Shown one piece after another: positions 8,741 through 17,687 of a stretch of 64,000 bases of DNA (position 1 is the first letter of the stretch; every line of letters begins with the position of its first letter). The DNA comes from Verrucomicrobiota bacterium (GTDB taxonomy: Bacteria > Verrucomicrobiota > Verrucomicrobiia > Limisphaerales > JACPZS01), in assembly GCA_016195385.1 (NCBI GenBank), contig JACPZS010000250.1:1-64000 (forward strand), in the 5' to 3' direction. The notes below the pieces were generated by a model. It saw only the letters and a list, made by a program, of their open reading frames with translations, was not told the DNA's origin and did no database searches. The position numbers were made by a program, and so were the translations under genes.

Positions 8741-9376
8741 ATGTTTTCCCTGCAACGTTTACTCGGTAAGGATGAAAAGTTTTTTGACCTGCTCGAAGCC
8801 AGCGCGGAAGAGGCGCGCAGCAGCGTGCAGGCGCTGAACAAAATCCTTTCCAACCCTAATGTGGTTCCAAAACTTTTCGAGTTTCACGAAGCCAAGGAAA
8901 CGGACAAACGGATTACCGATCAAATCAACGAGGCGCTCGTCACGACTTTCGTCTCACAATTGGAGCGCGAGGACATCGAGGTGTTGAGCGCGGCGCTCTA
9001 CAAGATTCCGAAGACTGTCGAGAAGATCGCCGAACGCTTCATCATCAGCGCGCCTGTGGTGCGCGGCCTCAATTTTGTTGAGCACATCCGTTTGCTGGAC
9101 GCCGCGACCCGCGAAGTTGTGGAGATGGTCAAGCTTTTGCGCAACCTTGGCGCGGGCCGGCTCGACCAAGCCAAAGCGATCAACGCCAAACTCCAGCGCA
9201 TCGAAGGGGACGCTGACAAACTCATCCTCGACATCCTCAAGGATCTTTACAGCGGCAAGCACGACGCCACGAAAGTGATGGCGATGAAGGATCTGTACGA
9301 GTTGCTGGAGAAAGTGGTGGACCGCTGCCGTGACGCCGGCAACATCGTCACGCATATTGTCCTCAAGAATTCCTGA
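8741..9376 (+). CDS. DUF47 / PhoU-like protein, copy 1
   Basis: A 211-residue helical protein beginning MFSLQRLLGKDEKFFDLLEASAEEA. It has the DUF47 landmarks EREDIEVLSAALYKIPKTVEKIAER and a DLYELLEKVVDRCRDAGNIV end. DUF47 proteins resemble PhoU and are normally coded next to PiT transporters, whose activity they are thought to modulate. A second, related gene follows after 22 bases and the transporter after that. ATG 8741 matches the family start; the open frame upstream is noise. Confidence 0.92.
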   Translation: MFSLQRLLGKDEKFFDLLEASAEEARSSVQALNKILSNPNVVPKLFEFHEAKETDKRITDQINEALVTTFVSQLEREDIEVLSAALYKIPKTVEKIAERFIISAPVVRGLNFVEHIRLLDAATREVVEMVKLLRNLGAGRLDQAKAINAKLQRIEGDADKLILDILKDLYSGKHDATKVMAMKDLYELLEKVVDRCRDAGNIVTHIVLKNS

Positions 9377-9398
9377 CCCGTTTGCCACGCCGCCTCCC

Positions 9399-10028
9399 AT
9401 GATTTCCTTTCAACAAATCCTTGGGCGCGAGGATGAATTTTTTGCGTTGCTCGAAGCCAGCGCGCAGGAAGCCTGCAACTCCGTCGCCGCCCTCAAGCAT
9501 CTTTTTACCACGGCCGGCGGCAGGCTCACTCTCGCAGAGTTTGTCGAGGCCCGCCGCAAGGATAAGCTCATCACCGAGCAGATAACCGAGATGCTGGTCA
9601 CTACGTTTGTCACGCCGATGGAACGAGAGGATCTCGAATCGCTGGCCGAGGCGCTCTACAAAATCCCCAAGACGGTGGAGAAATTTGCCGAACGCTACAT
9701 GATTGTCGCCGACCAGATCCACGACGTGGATTTCAGTCAGCAAGTTCAGCTCCTCGAGCAGGCGAGCCACTTGGTGCTGCAAATGATCCAGGCTCTGCGG
9801 GCCGGGCGCAATCTTGGCGGCATCAAATCGCTGCAAGCCAGTCTCCAGCGCGTCGAATCCGAGGCGGACGATCTCATCCTCGAAATGATTCAGCCGTTTT
9901 ACGTCCCGGGCTATCCCGCGCTCAAGGCTGTCATCCTCAACGATCTTTTTGAATTGATCGAAAAATCTGTGGACCGCTGCCGGGATGCCGGCAATGTCGT
10001 GTCCCACGTTTTGTTGAAAAACTGCTGA
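9399..10028 (+). CDS. DUF47 / PhoU-like protein, copy 2
   Basis: A 209-residue paralogue of the preceding gene. Matching blocks are LGREDEFFALLEASAQEA, EREDLESLAEALYKIPKTVEKFAERY and the NDLFELIEKSVDRCRDAGNVV end. The two proteins share the same length and layout but differ widely between the blocks, so the duplication is old. The gene ends five bases before the PiT transporter start, which points to one operon. Two DUF47 proteins could form a hetero-oligomer. Confidence 0.92.
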   Translation: MISFQQILGREDEFFALLEASAQEACNSVAALKHLFTTAGGRLTLAEFVEARRKDKLITEQITEMLVTTFVTPMEREDLESLAEALYKIPKTVEKFAERYMIVADQIHDVDFSQQVQLLEQASHLVLQMIQALRAGRNLGGIKSLQASLQRVESEADDLILEMIQPFYVPGYPALKAVILNDLFELIEKSVDRCRDAGNVVSHVLLKNC

Positions 10029-10033
10029 CTCGT

Positions 10034-11425
10034 ATGGATTTGTTCCTTGTCTTTGCCGTCCTGTTCGTCGCACTGGCCTTCACCTACACCAACGGCTTCC
10101 ACGATACCGCCAACGCCATCGCCACCGTCGTCGGCACGAAGGTGTTGACGCCGCGGCAAGCGATCTTGCTCGCGGCTGTAACGAATCTCTTCGGTGCTTT
10201 TTTCGGATTGGCGGTGGCCAAGACCATTTCCTCCGGTCTCGTCGATGCCCGGTTCGTCACGCAGGAAGTCCTCATCTGCGGTCTGCTCGCAGCTATTTTT
10301 TGGAACCTCCTGACGTGGTGGTTCGGCCTTCCATCCAGCAGCAGCCATGCCCTCGTCGGCAGCCTGGTCGGAGCCGCGCTTGCCGGCGCTGTGTGCATGA
10401 ACGCCGTGACACCGTTGATCGGCAAGGATGGCAAACCCGGCTCGGTCTGGTCCGCGATCAAATGGGAGGAAGTCAAAGACAAGAAGGAAAAGAAGCTTGT
10501 CCCTGCTTCCGCTGAAGTGGTGGCTGCGTTGGGTGAACGGGTCAAGACCAACGGCACGCATACCGTCAGCATCGGCACCAATAAATTCCAAGCAGTGGTT
10601 TTCGCCGGCCGGGTTGGAACCGTCGAAGTTGTCGAAAAAAAGAACGGCGACAAAGGTGGCCTCTACTACAAAGTCGTCATCCCGATGGTGACTTCGCCGC
10701 TCATGGGATTCTTCGGCGGCATGACGTTCATGGCGCTGCTTTACACTCTTTTACGGAACTGGCGGCCAGTCACCGTGAACCGCCTCTTCGGCAAACTTCA
10801 GCTAGCCAGTTCCGCGTACATGGGCTTCAGCCACGGGATGAACGACGCCACCAAGTGCATGGGCATCATCACGCTCGCGCTCGTCGCTGCCACCAGCAAA
10901 GGACTTTTCAGCAACGTGCCCGACTGGGCCAGTTTCCTCGTTACGAAAGAGGGTTCGAATCCCCTGGCCCTTTCGCTCGGGGATCATTTGGTGGCGATGT
11001 TGCCATCGTTTCTTCACTTCGGGTACATGCCCAACCCCGCCGACATCAAGAGTCAGGGAATTCCAAATTGGGTCGTGGTTCTTTGCGCGCTCACGATGGC
11101 GGCCGGCACTGCTGCCGGCGGCTGGCGCATCATCCGCACGCTGGGGCACCGGATGGTCAAGCTCCAGCCTGTGCATGGCTTCGCCGCTGAAACCACGGCC
11201 GCCACCGTGCTGGCCGTCGCCGCGTCGCTCGGCATGCCGATCTCCACGACCCACGCCATCACCACGAGCATCATGGGCGTGGGTTGCGCCAAGCGCTTCA
11301 GCGCACTCAAACTCAAAGTTGTCGAGCGCATCATCTGGGCTTGGATCATGACGCTTCCGGCGACGGCTGGGGTCGCCTTTGGTCTGGTCTGGTTGATGAG
11401 CAAAGTCGGATTCGTGAAATTCTGA
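10034..11425 (+). CDS. Inorganic phosphate transporter, PiT family
   Basis: The 463-residue membrane protein has the two inverted PiT repeats: FTYTNGFHDTANAIATVV near residue 20 and GFSHGMNDATKCMGIITLAL near 260. GLPSSSSHALVGSLVGAA and GMPISTTHAITTSIMGVG are the paired second motifs. A hydrophilic central loop spans about residues 130-215. It imports phosphate, probably as a metal phosphate, in symport with H+ or Na+. The two upstream DUF47 genes form its operon. Confidence 0.95.
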   Translation: MDLFLVFAVLFVALAFTYTNGFHDTANAIATVVGTKVLTPRQAILLAAVTNLFGAFFGLAVAKTISSGLVDARFVTQEVLICGLLAAIFWNLLTWWFGLPSSSSHALVGSLVGAALAGAVCMNAVTPLIGKDGKPGSVWSAIKWEEVKDKKEKKLVPASAEVVAALGERVKTNGTHTVSIGTNKFQAVVFAGRVGTVEVVEKKNGDKGGLYYKVVIPMVTSPLMGFFGGMTFMALLYTLLRNWRPVTVNRLFGKLQLASSAYMGFSHGMNDATKCMGIITLALVAATSKGLFSNVPDWASFLVTKEGSNPLALSLGDHLVAMLPSFLHFGYMPNPADIKSQGIPNWVVVLCALTMAAGTAAGGWRIIRTLGHRMVKLQPVHGFAAETTAATVLAVAASLGMPISTTHAITTSIMGVGCAKRFSALKLKVVERIIWAWIMTLPATAGVAFGLVWLMSKVGFVKF

Positions 11426-11485
11426 GCGGAGCATGGCTGTGCGTCTGACTCGGCGCTCGACAGAGTTTTTTCGTTCCCCAATTAT

Positions 11486-12085
11486 TTGCGCGTGTCTGAA
11501 GCTCAACCAAAAATTCTCGTCGTCATCGGCAGCCTCGGCAAAGAATCGGTGACGCGTTCGGTGATGCTCGAACTTGCCGACGAACTCCGCGCCGCTGGCT
11601 GCGTGGTCGATGTGCTCGATTTGCTCGCCGAACCGTTGCCGCTCTTCAACCCCGACCACGCATATTCCGCGCCGGGCTACGCTGCGCTCCAGGCGCGCGT
11701 CGCGGGAGCGGATGTGCTGCTGCTCGGCACGCCCGATTATCACGGCAGTGTCAGCAGCGCGCTGAAAAACTTCCTCGATCACTTCTGGCAGGAATTTGCC
11801 GGCAAACTTTTTGCCACGCTCGTCGCCTCGCATGAAAAAGGGCTGACCGTCACCGATCAACTCCGCACGGTTGCGCGCCAATGTTACGCGTGGTCGTTGC
11901 CGTACGGCGTTTCATTCGTCGAACGCGAAGACGTGAAGGATGGGCAAATCGTCAACGAGTCATTCCGTAAACGGCTGACGATGCTCGTGCGCGACGTTCG
12001 CGTTTACGGAGAATTGCTCGCGCGGCAGCGGCGTGTCGATCTCGCCGGAACAGATCCGGGTTTCCTCGCCCGTCTGCGCAAGTGA
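11486..12085 (+). CDS. NADPH-dependent FMN reductase family protein
   Basis: A flavodoxin-like fold of about 199 residues. KILVVIGSLGKESVTRSVML is the phosphate-binding loop, DVLLLGTPDYHGSVSSALKNFLDHF the flavin-binding core typical of the family. It likely reduces FMN, quinones or azo compounds with NADPH. TTG 11486 is the first start; GTG 11492 is equally possible. It converges on the HTH gene that follows, with 20 bases between the stops. Confidence 0.88.
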   Translation: MRVSEAQPKILVVIGSLGKESVTRSVMLELADELRAAGCVVDVLDLLAEPLPLFNPDHAYSAPGYAALQARVAGADVLLLGTPDYHGSVSSALKNFLDHFWQEFAGKLFATLVASHEKGLTVTDQLRTVARQCYAWSLPYGVSFVEREDVKDGQIVNESFRKRLTMLVRDVRVYGELLARQRRVDLAGTDPGFLARLRK

Positions 12086-12105
12086 CGCGAGGGAATGCCA
12101 CGCTC

Positions 12106-12612
12106 TTACTTCTTCGGCGCGTTCGTTGGCAGCGGCAGATATTCTCCACCTCCATTGGGCGGAGGTTGATACAAACCAGGCCCGAGTTTCGCCAAGGGGT
12201 CAACCGACACGCTCTGGCTCCAAATTCGGTAGGCAAGAATCCCAATGCCGACAAGCAGTGCCACGCCCAACACCGGCAGGACAACGCGCCAGTTCAACTT
12301 CGAGAGTTGATACATCACGAAATCCAGCGGGCCACGCCGTTCGCCGGTGAGGCTCGGCGGCTCGCGGAACTTCTCGATCTTGGATAACTCCGCATCGAGC
12401 GTGGCCATGACCTGCGCAGTGTCGAGCTTGAGAATTTTGGCGCAACTGCGGACGAATCCCCGAATGTAAACCGGCGCGGCAAACGCATGGTAGTTCCCCT
12501 CCTCCAGCGCGCGAATGTGCTCGGTCTTGATGTTCGTCAGTTCGGCGATTTGATGGACGGTGAGTTTGCGTTCTTCGCGCGCCCGGCGCAATTGTTCGGC
12601 CACAGTGGACAT
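12106..12612 (-). CDS. RodZ-like HTH membrane protein
   Basis: A 168-residue protein with an N-terminal helix-turn-helix of the RodZ type at 4-65 (LRRAREERKLTVHQIAELTNI, RALEEGNYHAFAAPVYIRGF), a short linker, and one membrane helix near 109-129 (VVLPVLGVALLVGIGILAY). The periplasmic tail is short and Pro-rich. RodZ links MreB to cell wall synthesis, but this protein lacks the long periplasmic domain of true RodZ, so the role is uncertain. ATG 12612 is preferred to TTG 12618. Confidence 0.82.
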   Translation of the reverse strand: MSTVAEQLRRAREERKLTVHQIAELTNIKTEHIRALEEGNYHAFAAPVYIRGFVRSCAKILKLDTAQVMATLDAELSKIEKFREPPSLTGERRGPLDFVMYQLSKLNWRVVLPVLGVALLVGIGILAYRIWSQSVSVDPLAKLGPGLYQPPPNGGGEYLPLPTNAPKK

Positions 12613-12677
12613 CGGCAAGACAACTAGCGGATTTCGCCGGTGATTGGCAACGACTTAAACCTGAAAACCGGCGATAG

Positions 12678-12705
12678 AGCCACGAAGACACGAAGGCACC
12701 AAGAA
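12678..12705 (+). repeat. Three 8-bp CACnAAGr units, left arm
   Basis: After AGC the sequence reads CACGAAGA-CACGAAGG-CACCAAGA, three tandem units of eight bases. A related set lies in the opposite orientation at 12799-12825, so the pair forms an imperfect inverted repeat around about 95 bases. Confidence 0.7.
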
Positions 12706-12798
12706 GCGGGAACGACCTTGGAATCGAAGCAACGCGGAACAGCCATTTCACCCGGTGGTCAAGGCCAAGACGAATCGTGGACTGGCTGCCACTCATGA

Positions 12799-12825
12799 AT
12801 CTTTGTGTCTCTGTGTCTTGGTGGC
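12799..12825 (-). repeat. Three 8-bp CACnAAGA units, right arm
   Basis: On the minus strand it reads CACCAAGA-CACAGAGA-CACAAAGA followed by TTC. About 20 of 26 positions agree with the left arm. Such (CACnAAGA)n intergenic repeats are, from memory, common in this kind of genome; their function is unknown. Confidence 0.7.
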
Positions 12826-12917
12826 CTCTGCTGCGCCGCCATTTTTGCGACGACTTCGGGTTGAAAATTCTTTCGTCACAAGCTGGCGAGGCGCCGCCCG
12901 CGTGCCTATCCTCGGCC

Positions 12918-13673
12918 ATGCTTTTGGATCGTCATGCGCCCGTGCTCGTCACCGGCTCGGCGGGTCGAATCGGGCGCGCGGCCGTCGCCGCGCTCTCGGC
13001 TGCTGGCTGGCGCGTGCGCGGTTTCGACTGCGTGCCGACACCCGGCATCGCTGATTTCATGGTCGGCAATTTGACCGATTTTTCCGCCGTGCGACAGGCG
13101 GCGCAAGGCGCGGGCGCGGTGATCCACCTCGGCGCGACACCGGACGATGATGATTTCATGACGCGCCTGTTGCCCAATAATTTGATCGGCCTGCATCACG
13201 TGCTCGAAGCTGCACGCGAGGCGGACGTGAAAAGAATTTTCCTCGCGAGCACCGGCCAGGTCAATTGGTGGCAGCAGTTCGATGGACCGTGGCCGAACCG
13301 ACCGGACGATCCCGTGACGCCCCGCCACTGGTACGCCGTCACGAAAGTGGCCGCCGAGGCCGCGGGCAAAGCTTACGCCAAGAGTTTCGGCATGACCGTC
13401 CTCGCGCTGCGCCTCGGCTGGTGCCCGCGCACGGCGGAGCAGGCCGCCGAACTCGACTCGCTGCCGCGCGGTCATGACACTTATCTCAGTCCCGGCGACG
13501 CTGGGCGATTTTTCGTCCGCGCGTTGACTGCCGATTTGCCGCCGGGGTTTTGGACGCTGTTCGTCGCGAGCCGGCCGGTGCATCAGGTGATTTTTGATCT
13601 GGAACCGACGAAGCAGTTGCTCGGCTGGGAGCCGCAGGATCAATGGCCGCACGGCTTGGAAACTTTTTCATGA
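12918..13673 (+). CDS. NAD-dependent epimerase/dehydratase family protein
   Basis: A 251-residue extended short-chain dehydrogenase. The dinucleotide loop is TGSAGRIGRAA at 12-22, and the active site pair is Tyr139 and Lys143 in HWYAVTKVAAE. DVKRIFLASTGQV gives the expected beta strand with the catalytic Ser/Thr. It resembles sugar or uronate dehydrogenase-like members, but the substrate is not evident. ATG 12918 follows the intergenic repeats; its stop overlaps the next start in ATGA, so translation is coupled to the RNA methyltransferase. Confidence 0.88.
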   Translation: MLLDRHAPVLVTGSAGRIGRAAVAALSAAGWRVRGFDCVPTPGIADFMVGNLTDFSAVRQAAQGAGAVIHLGATPDDDDFMTRLLPNNLIGLHHVLEAAREADVKRIFLASTGQVNWWQQFDGPWPNRPDDPVTPRHWYAVTKVAAEAAGKAYAKSFGMTVLALRLGWCPRTAEQAAELDSLPRGHDTYLSPGDAGRFFVRALTADLPPGFWTLFVASRPVHQVIFDLEPTKQLLGWEPQDQWPHGLETFS

Positions 13674-14875
13674 AACCAACTTTTTATTCGCCCCGCGCCA
13701 CTCAGTCCGTTGAAAACTGGGAGGCCGATCCGCTCAGTCCGCAACTCTTCCCGTTCGCTCGTGCGGTCATCTCCGAAGCGGACGCGCGGCATCCGGCGGA
13801 TCTTGTGTTGCGCGCGAAACTCAAAGGCGCGCGGGAGATTTCACGCTGGGACGCCCGCGCCGTCAGTCGCGCGGTTTTCACCTTCTATCGGTGGCGTGGC
13901 TGGCTGGACGCGTCGCAACCGCTGGCCGCGCAGTTGAAGTATGCCCTCGAACTCGCCGCGAATTTCGAAGCGCGACCGCAAACATTTTCCGACCAGCATT
14001 TGATCGAACGGACGGTGCCCGCGTGGATTCAGCAGGAAATGGAAGTGACGCCGCGTTGGGCGCGCTCGCTCCAGCGTGAACCCAAGCTCTGGATGCGCGC
14101 GCGACGCGGACAGGGCCGGGCGCTGGCCGAAGCGTTGGGCGAATGCTGGTTGCCCGACGATCCGGCGTTTGCCGACGCGGTCGCCTTCGAGGGCAAAGAG
14201 GATTTGTTTCGCTCACCGGAGTTTCAAGCCGGTGAATTTGAAGTGCAGGACGTCGCGTCCCAAGCGGTCGGACTGCTGTGCGATCCGCAGCCCGGCGAAA
14301 CCTGGTGGGACGCGTGCGCCGGCGAAGGCGGCAAGACTCTGCATCTTTCGGATTTGATGCAGAACAAGGGACTGATTTGGGCGAGCGACCGCGCGGCGTG
14401 GCGGTTGAAGCACTTGAAACTGCGCGCCGGACGCGCCAGGTGTTTCAATTATCGACCGGCGGCGTGGGAGGGCGGCGCGAAATTGCCGACGAAAACAAAA
14501 TTCGACGGCGTGCTCGTCGATGCGCCGTGCAGTGGTGTCGGCACCTGGCAGCGGAATCCCCACGCGCGCTGGACGACGACCACGAACGACGTGGCCGAAC
14601 TAGCGCAAGTGCAGACGACGTTGTTGAAAAACGCCGCGACCGCCGTGAAACCGGGCGGAAAATTATTTTACTCCGTATGCACGCTGACGCGCGCCGAGAC
14701 GGACGCGGTCGCGGATGCTTTTTCCCAAGCGTCGCCGGAATTTGAGCCGTTGTCCTTGGCGGCGGTCACGGACGTGGCGGGTAAAAAAATTCCTGGCGCG
14801 AATGGACGGCTCACGATCTGGCCGCACCAGTTGGATGGCAACGGCATGTTCATCGCCGTGTGGCAGCGACGTTGA
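13670..14875 (+). CDS. RsmB/NOP2-type RNA cytosine-5 methyltransferase
   Basis: The 401-residue protein has an N-terminal NusB-like helical part to about residue 140 and a C-terminal SAM-dependent domain. DACAGEGGKTLHLSDLM is the SAM loop, DAPCSGVGTWQRNP carries catalytic Cys287, and FYSVCTLTRAE carries the second Cys337 that releases product. This fits rRNA m5C methyltransferases such as RsmB (C967 of 16S), although the exact target is not certain. The start overlaps the stop of the epimerase by four bases. Confidence 0.9.
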   Translation: MKPTFYSPRATQSVENWEADPLSPQLFPFARAVISEADARHPADLVLRAKLKGAREISRWDARAVSRAVFTFYRWRGWLDASQPLAAQLKYALELAANFEARPQTFSDQHLIERTVPAWIQQEMEVTPRWARSLQREPKLWMRARRGQGRALAEALGECWLPDDPAFADAVAFEGKEDLFRSPEFQAGEFEVQDVASQAVGLLCDPQPGETWWDACAGEGGKTLHLSDLMQNKGLIWASDRAAWRLKHLKLRAGRARCFNYRPAAWEGGAKLPTKTKFDGVLVDAPCSGVGTWQRNPHARWTTTTNDVAELAQVQTTLLKNAATAVKPGGKLFYSVCTLTRAETDAVADAFSQASPEFEPLSLAAVTDVAGKKIPGANGRLTIWPHQLDGNGMFIAVWQRR

Positions 14876-14895
14876 AAGCAGCTAGATCCCAAAAC

Positions 14896-15360
14896 TCAGT
14901 AACGCTGCTCATCGGCCGGTGTCGCTGTTTGTTTCCACGCGTACCAACCACCTCCGACAGGTAAAAAACCGTTAATTGTGCTCGGGAACAAGTTCGTCTT
15001 GGGATTGTATGCGATTCCGTCCGACTCAGGCCCAAATCCGCGCAGAGGAATGTACAAAATTCCATCACATGTGATACCCAAATACTCTTTGTGCGTCAGC
15101 CCCCGCCAAGGAATTCCAGCAACCGGGCGCATCTTGGTTTGCAGGTGAAAAAACAACAAGCTGCCCGTTTCCATTTGCCAGCCATTGGTTTGTATGAACT
15201 TTTCGACTCCCTCCATAGCATTTGTGCCCGATAGCGGTCTTGAAATCTGATCCCAGTAGATGCCGCCGCTATAGAGGCTATTACGCCAGCAGCCAAGCAT
15301 GACGAACATGAGGAAGCCGACCGTCAGCAGAGCAGTGAGAAATTTGGAACGGTCACGCAC
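14896..15360 (-). CDS. Putative lipoprotein of unknown function
   Basis: A 154-residue protein with a lipoprotein-like signal: basic start, hydrophobic LLTVGFLMFVML, then GC at 23-24. The mature part has no domain I recognise (motifs such as HKEYLGITCDGILYIPLRGF). It may be lineage-specific. It lies 36 bases downstream of the DUF5069 gene on the same strand, so they could share a transcript. Confidence 0.6.
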   Translation of the reverse strand: MRDRSKFLTALLTVGFLMFVMLGCWRNSLYSGGIYWDQISRPLSGTNAMEGVEKFIQTNGWQMETGSLLFFHLQTKMRPVAGIPWRGLTHKEYLGITCDGILYIPLRGFGPESDGIAYNPKTNLFPSTINGFLPVGGGWYAWKQTATPADEQRY

Positions 15361-15395
15361 GACTAACGGCTAGCTGACGTCCGAGGGCGAAACCT

Positions 15396-15845
15396 TCACG
15401 CCTTGCCGCCGTAGCTAACGTAATCGTCCATGTCGAGCAGATCAAACCACGTAGCGATGTCTTCGCGATGCGGCGCGATCTGCTTGTGAATGCCGTTGAA
15501 GTAATCGCGCGAGTCGGGATCCGCGGGCGCGCGCTGTTCTTGATTGGCGGACCAGCTCGCGATCTCGTCCGCGTTCGGTTTGGAGGAAGAATTGGCCGTC
15601 ACCCAATCGAGCATTTCGCCGTCGGCTTTGCCAGCCGCCACTTGCGCTTTGAATTTTTCGGCATCGACGCCAACGAACTCAAAGAACCTCTGATCCATCG
15701 GACAATTGAAGTTGTACTCGCCGTTCTTGCCCGCGAGCAGTGCGCGGCACTTGTCGAGCACGCGCGGTAAAACCACAAAGCCGCCGAGCCGCACGCGCGG
15801 ACTGCGGGGAGAACGTTGAGTAAGATCCGTCGTTGGATTAGCCAT
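15396..15845 (-). CDS. DUF5069 domain protein
   Basis: A 149-residue cytosolic protein starting MANPTTDLTQRSPRSPRVRLGG at ATG 15845. LPRVLDKCRALLAGKNGEYN, CPMDQRFFEFVGVDAE and a FDLLDMDDYVSYGGKA end are the usual family blocks. The function of DUF5069 is unknown. An upstream in-frame start at 15878 is less likely because the family begins near the LTQRSPRSP block. Confidence 0.88.
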   Translation of the reverse strand: MANPTTDLTQRSPRSPRVRLGGFVVLPRVLDKCRALLAGKNGEYNFNCPMDQRFFEFVGVDAEKFKAQVAAGKADGEMLDWVTANSSSKPNADEIASWSANQEQRAPADPDSRDYFNGIHKQIAPHREDIATWFDLLDMDDYVSYGGKA

Positions 15846-15874
15846 AAGAGTTAATTGTGTTTTTACAAATTCGC

Positions 15875-17515
15875 TCAAGTCGCGGGTTGCGCTTCGGAGT
15901 GAATCGCGGCTTCAGGTGAAGCCGCCGGGACGACTTCCGGCATGCCGGAATTTGTTTCGGCAGCAGAGTCAATGGCAACCGGAGCGTCCGCTGTGAGAGC
16001 CGCTGCTGGCGCTTCGGTTTCCGCAAGCGGCGGAGTCACGAGCGCCGTCGGCGCGGCGGCTTTCGGCGGAGCAGCCGGCTTGACCGGTTTGGGCGCGGGT
16101 GGTTTCGCCGTTTCAAGGACGCCCTTGGCGAACTCGATCACATGCCCTTCATGCACGAGCCAATGAAGGTCGCTAATCACGGCGCGCATCTCGGGACTCG
16201 GCTCGGCGGGTTCGGTCGGGGCCGCGCCTTCTTTGGACGGCTCGGCCGCAGCGGGAGCCAAAGCCGAATTGGGCACGAGTGCTTCGAACAATTGCCGGCG
16301 CGAGCAGTTGGGCGTCGCGTTGATGAATTCCACGATCCGCCGCATGCCTTCGGACACGGGCGTGGCATTCATGTCCAGATAACGCGGGCGTGCCACCGAG
16401 ACATGCGTCACGGTTTTGTTGACCTTGAAGAATTGCAACCCGCGCCCGGCGAACTGCTGGCTCAACGTGGTGGCGACTCTGATCGCAAACCGGCGTTGTT
16501 CCTCCCAAGCCACGCGGCACAACTGTTGCAACGGCGGCGGCAGCGCGGCCCGTCCGGCGGGATTGGTGAGCGTGTAGGAGTCCACGGGCTTGATGATGTT
16601 CGCCAGATGAGTCGCGCGGAAATGCTTTTCCACTTCTTCGCGACTGTTCAGCTTGAGCGCTTCGGGCACATTCAAGCACGCGTACTCAGTGCGAAAACTT
16701 TGCTCTTCGACCCATTGCTTTACGATGGCTTCGTCGCGCACGATTTTGACGCGCGCCTTGAAAGCGTCAAACGGGACGCGCGCAAAACGCTCGGCGTGCA
16801 GCTTGCGCAACTTGTTCTGGTAATCGTGATAATTGGGCGGGCCAAGCACCATGCCGCTCATGCCGCATTGGGCCACGAACGTGTACGTGCCCTTGGGCGG
16901 GTCGGTCGGGATTTTTTCCGCCTGATAAAACGTCGCGAAATGCCGCGTCAGCACGTGCCGCACCGCGTCCGCTTCGGCGAGCCACAACGTCTCGTCGAGG
17001 TTGCACATCCACAATCCCTGAACCGGCTGGCCGTCGGGCTTTTTGAGGACGCTGAATTCAATGACGTAACGCTCCGGTTTCGCGAGAATCAACTGCGCGA
17101 TTTCAAACAACGGATACGCGCGTCCCGACAAACGAATCTGCCGCGCCAGCGAATCCACGCCCTTTTCTTCCGGAATAAAATTTATGGCCAGCTCGGGCAA
17201 CTGCGGCAACGGTGGACGTGCTTCACGCCGATCGTCCCGACGAAAACCTCCCCGGCCTCCCGGTGCCGGCCCATCGCGGCGCCCGGCGTCCTGTGGCCGG
17301 CCTCGCGGCGGAGCGTCGTCGCGGCGCGGCGGGCGGCTGGGCCGCGGACCGCGTTCAAAGTTGCCGCGCGAATCGCCGCGGCGCGGGGAGCGCTCGTCGT
17401 CGCCGCCGCCTTCGTATTTGGCGTAGCGGTTGATGTCAGGTGCCTGGCGCGCCCAAGCGGGCAAAAAATGTAAGTCGAGATTCAACTCGGACTCTGGCGA
17501 ATTACTCATTTTCAA
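15875..17515 (-). CDS. Large conserved protein with Arg/Gly-rich N-terminus, function unknown
   Basis: The 546-residue product has three zones. Residues 38-100 are Arg/Gly/Pro/Asp-rich and surely disordered, like RGG tails of RNA-binding proteins. Residues 105-430 look folded and conserved (FIPEEKGVDSLARQIRLSGR, LDETLWLAEADAVRHVL, TFVAQCGMSGMVLGPPNYH). The last 100 residues are Ala/Pro/Glu-rich. I recall nothing that fixes the function; the RGG-like part suggests nucleic acid contact, an inference only. The gene ends 29 bases before the DUF5069 start on the same strand. Confidence 0.85.
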   Translation of the reverse strand: MKMSNSPESELNLDLHFLPAWARQAPDINRYAKYEGGGDDERSPRRGDSRGNFERGPRPSRPPRRDDAPPRGRPQDAGRRDGPAPGGRGGFRRDDRREARPPLPQLPELAINFIPEEKGVDSLARQIRLSGRAYPLFEIAQLILAKPERYVIEFSVLKKPDGQPVQGLWMCNLDETLWLAEADAVRHVLTRHFATFYQAEKIPTDPPKGTYTFVAQCGMSGMVLGPPNYHDYQNKLRKLHAERFARVPFDAFKARVKIVRDEAIVKQWVEEQSFRTEYACLNVPEALKLNSREEVEKHFRATHLANIIKPVDSYTLTNPAGRAALPPPLQQLCRVAWEEQRRFAIRVATTLSQQFAGRGLQFFKVNKTVTHVSVARPRYLDMNATPVSEGMRRIVEFINATPNCSRRQLFEALVPNSALAPAAAEPSKEGAAPTEPAEPSPEMRAVISDLHWLVHEGHVIEFAKGVLETAKPPAPKPVKPAAPPKAAAPTALVTPPLAETEAPAAALTADAPVAIDSAAETNSGMPEVVPAASPEAAIHSEAQPAT

Positions 17516-17687
17516 AGGATGACCCAGCGTTGTGCGGGTCGGTCAAAATTTAAGCGGTGGCGAGAATGGAGCGGCCCTTTCTGGAATGCAAGCGTCCGCT
17601 TACAACCTCACGGGACGCGGACCTGTCCTGACATTTCTGGTGTTCATTGTCGCAGTGAGCGGGTAGGCTCGCCGCCGATTTGATATT

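Larger units (their letters stand above)
12613..12917. other. Intergenic region with repeat units
   Basis: This 305-base gap separates the divergent HTH and epimerase genes. It holds the two oppositely oriented groups of 8-base units described separately and must contain both promoters. No protein or RNA gene is recognised. Confidence 0.6.

Noticed and set aside
10940-10985. tRNA-like T-arm (GGTTCGAATCCCC) in the PiT gene
   Set aside because: It lies within a well-conserved coding part and no other tRNA arms can be formed around it.
10802-11881. 359-residue frame opposite the PiT and flavin reductase genes
   Set aside because: It spans two real genes in antisense and shows no family blocks.
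16142-17473. 443-residue frame opposite the RGG-tailed protein gene
   Set aside because: No recognisable domain and composition typical of antisense frames.
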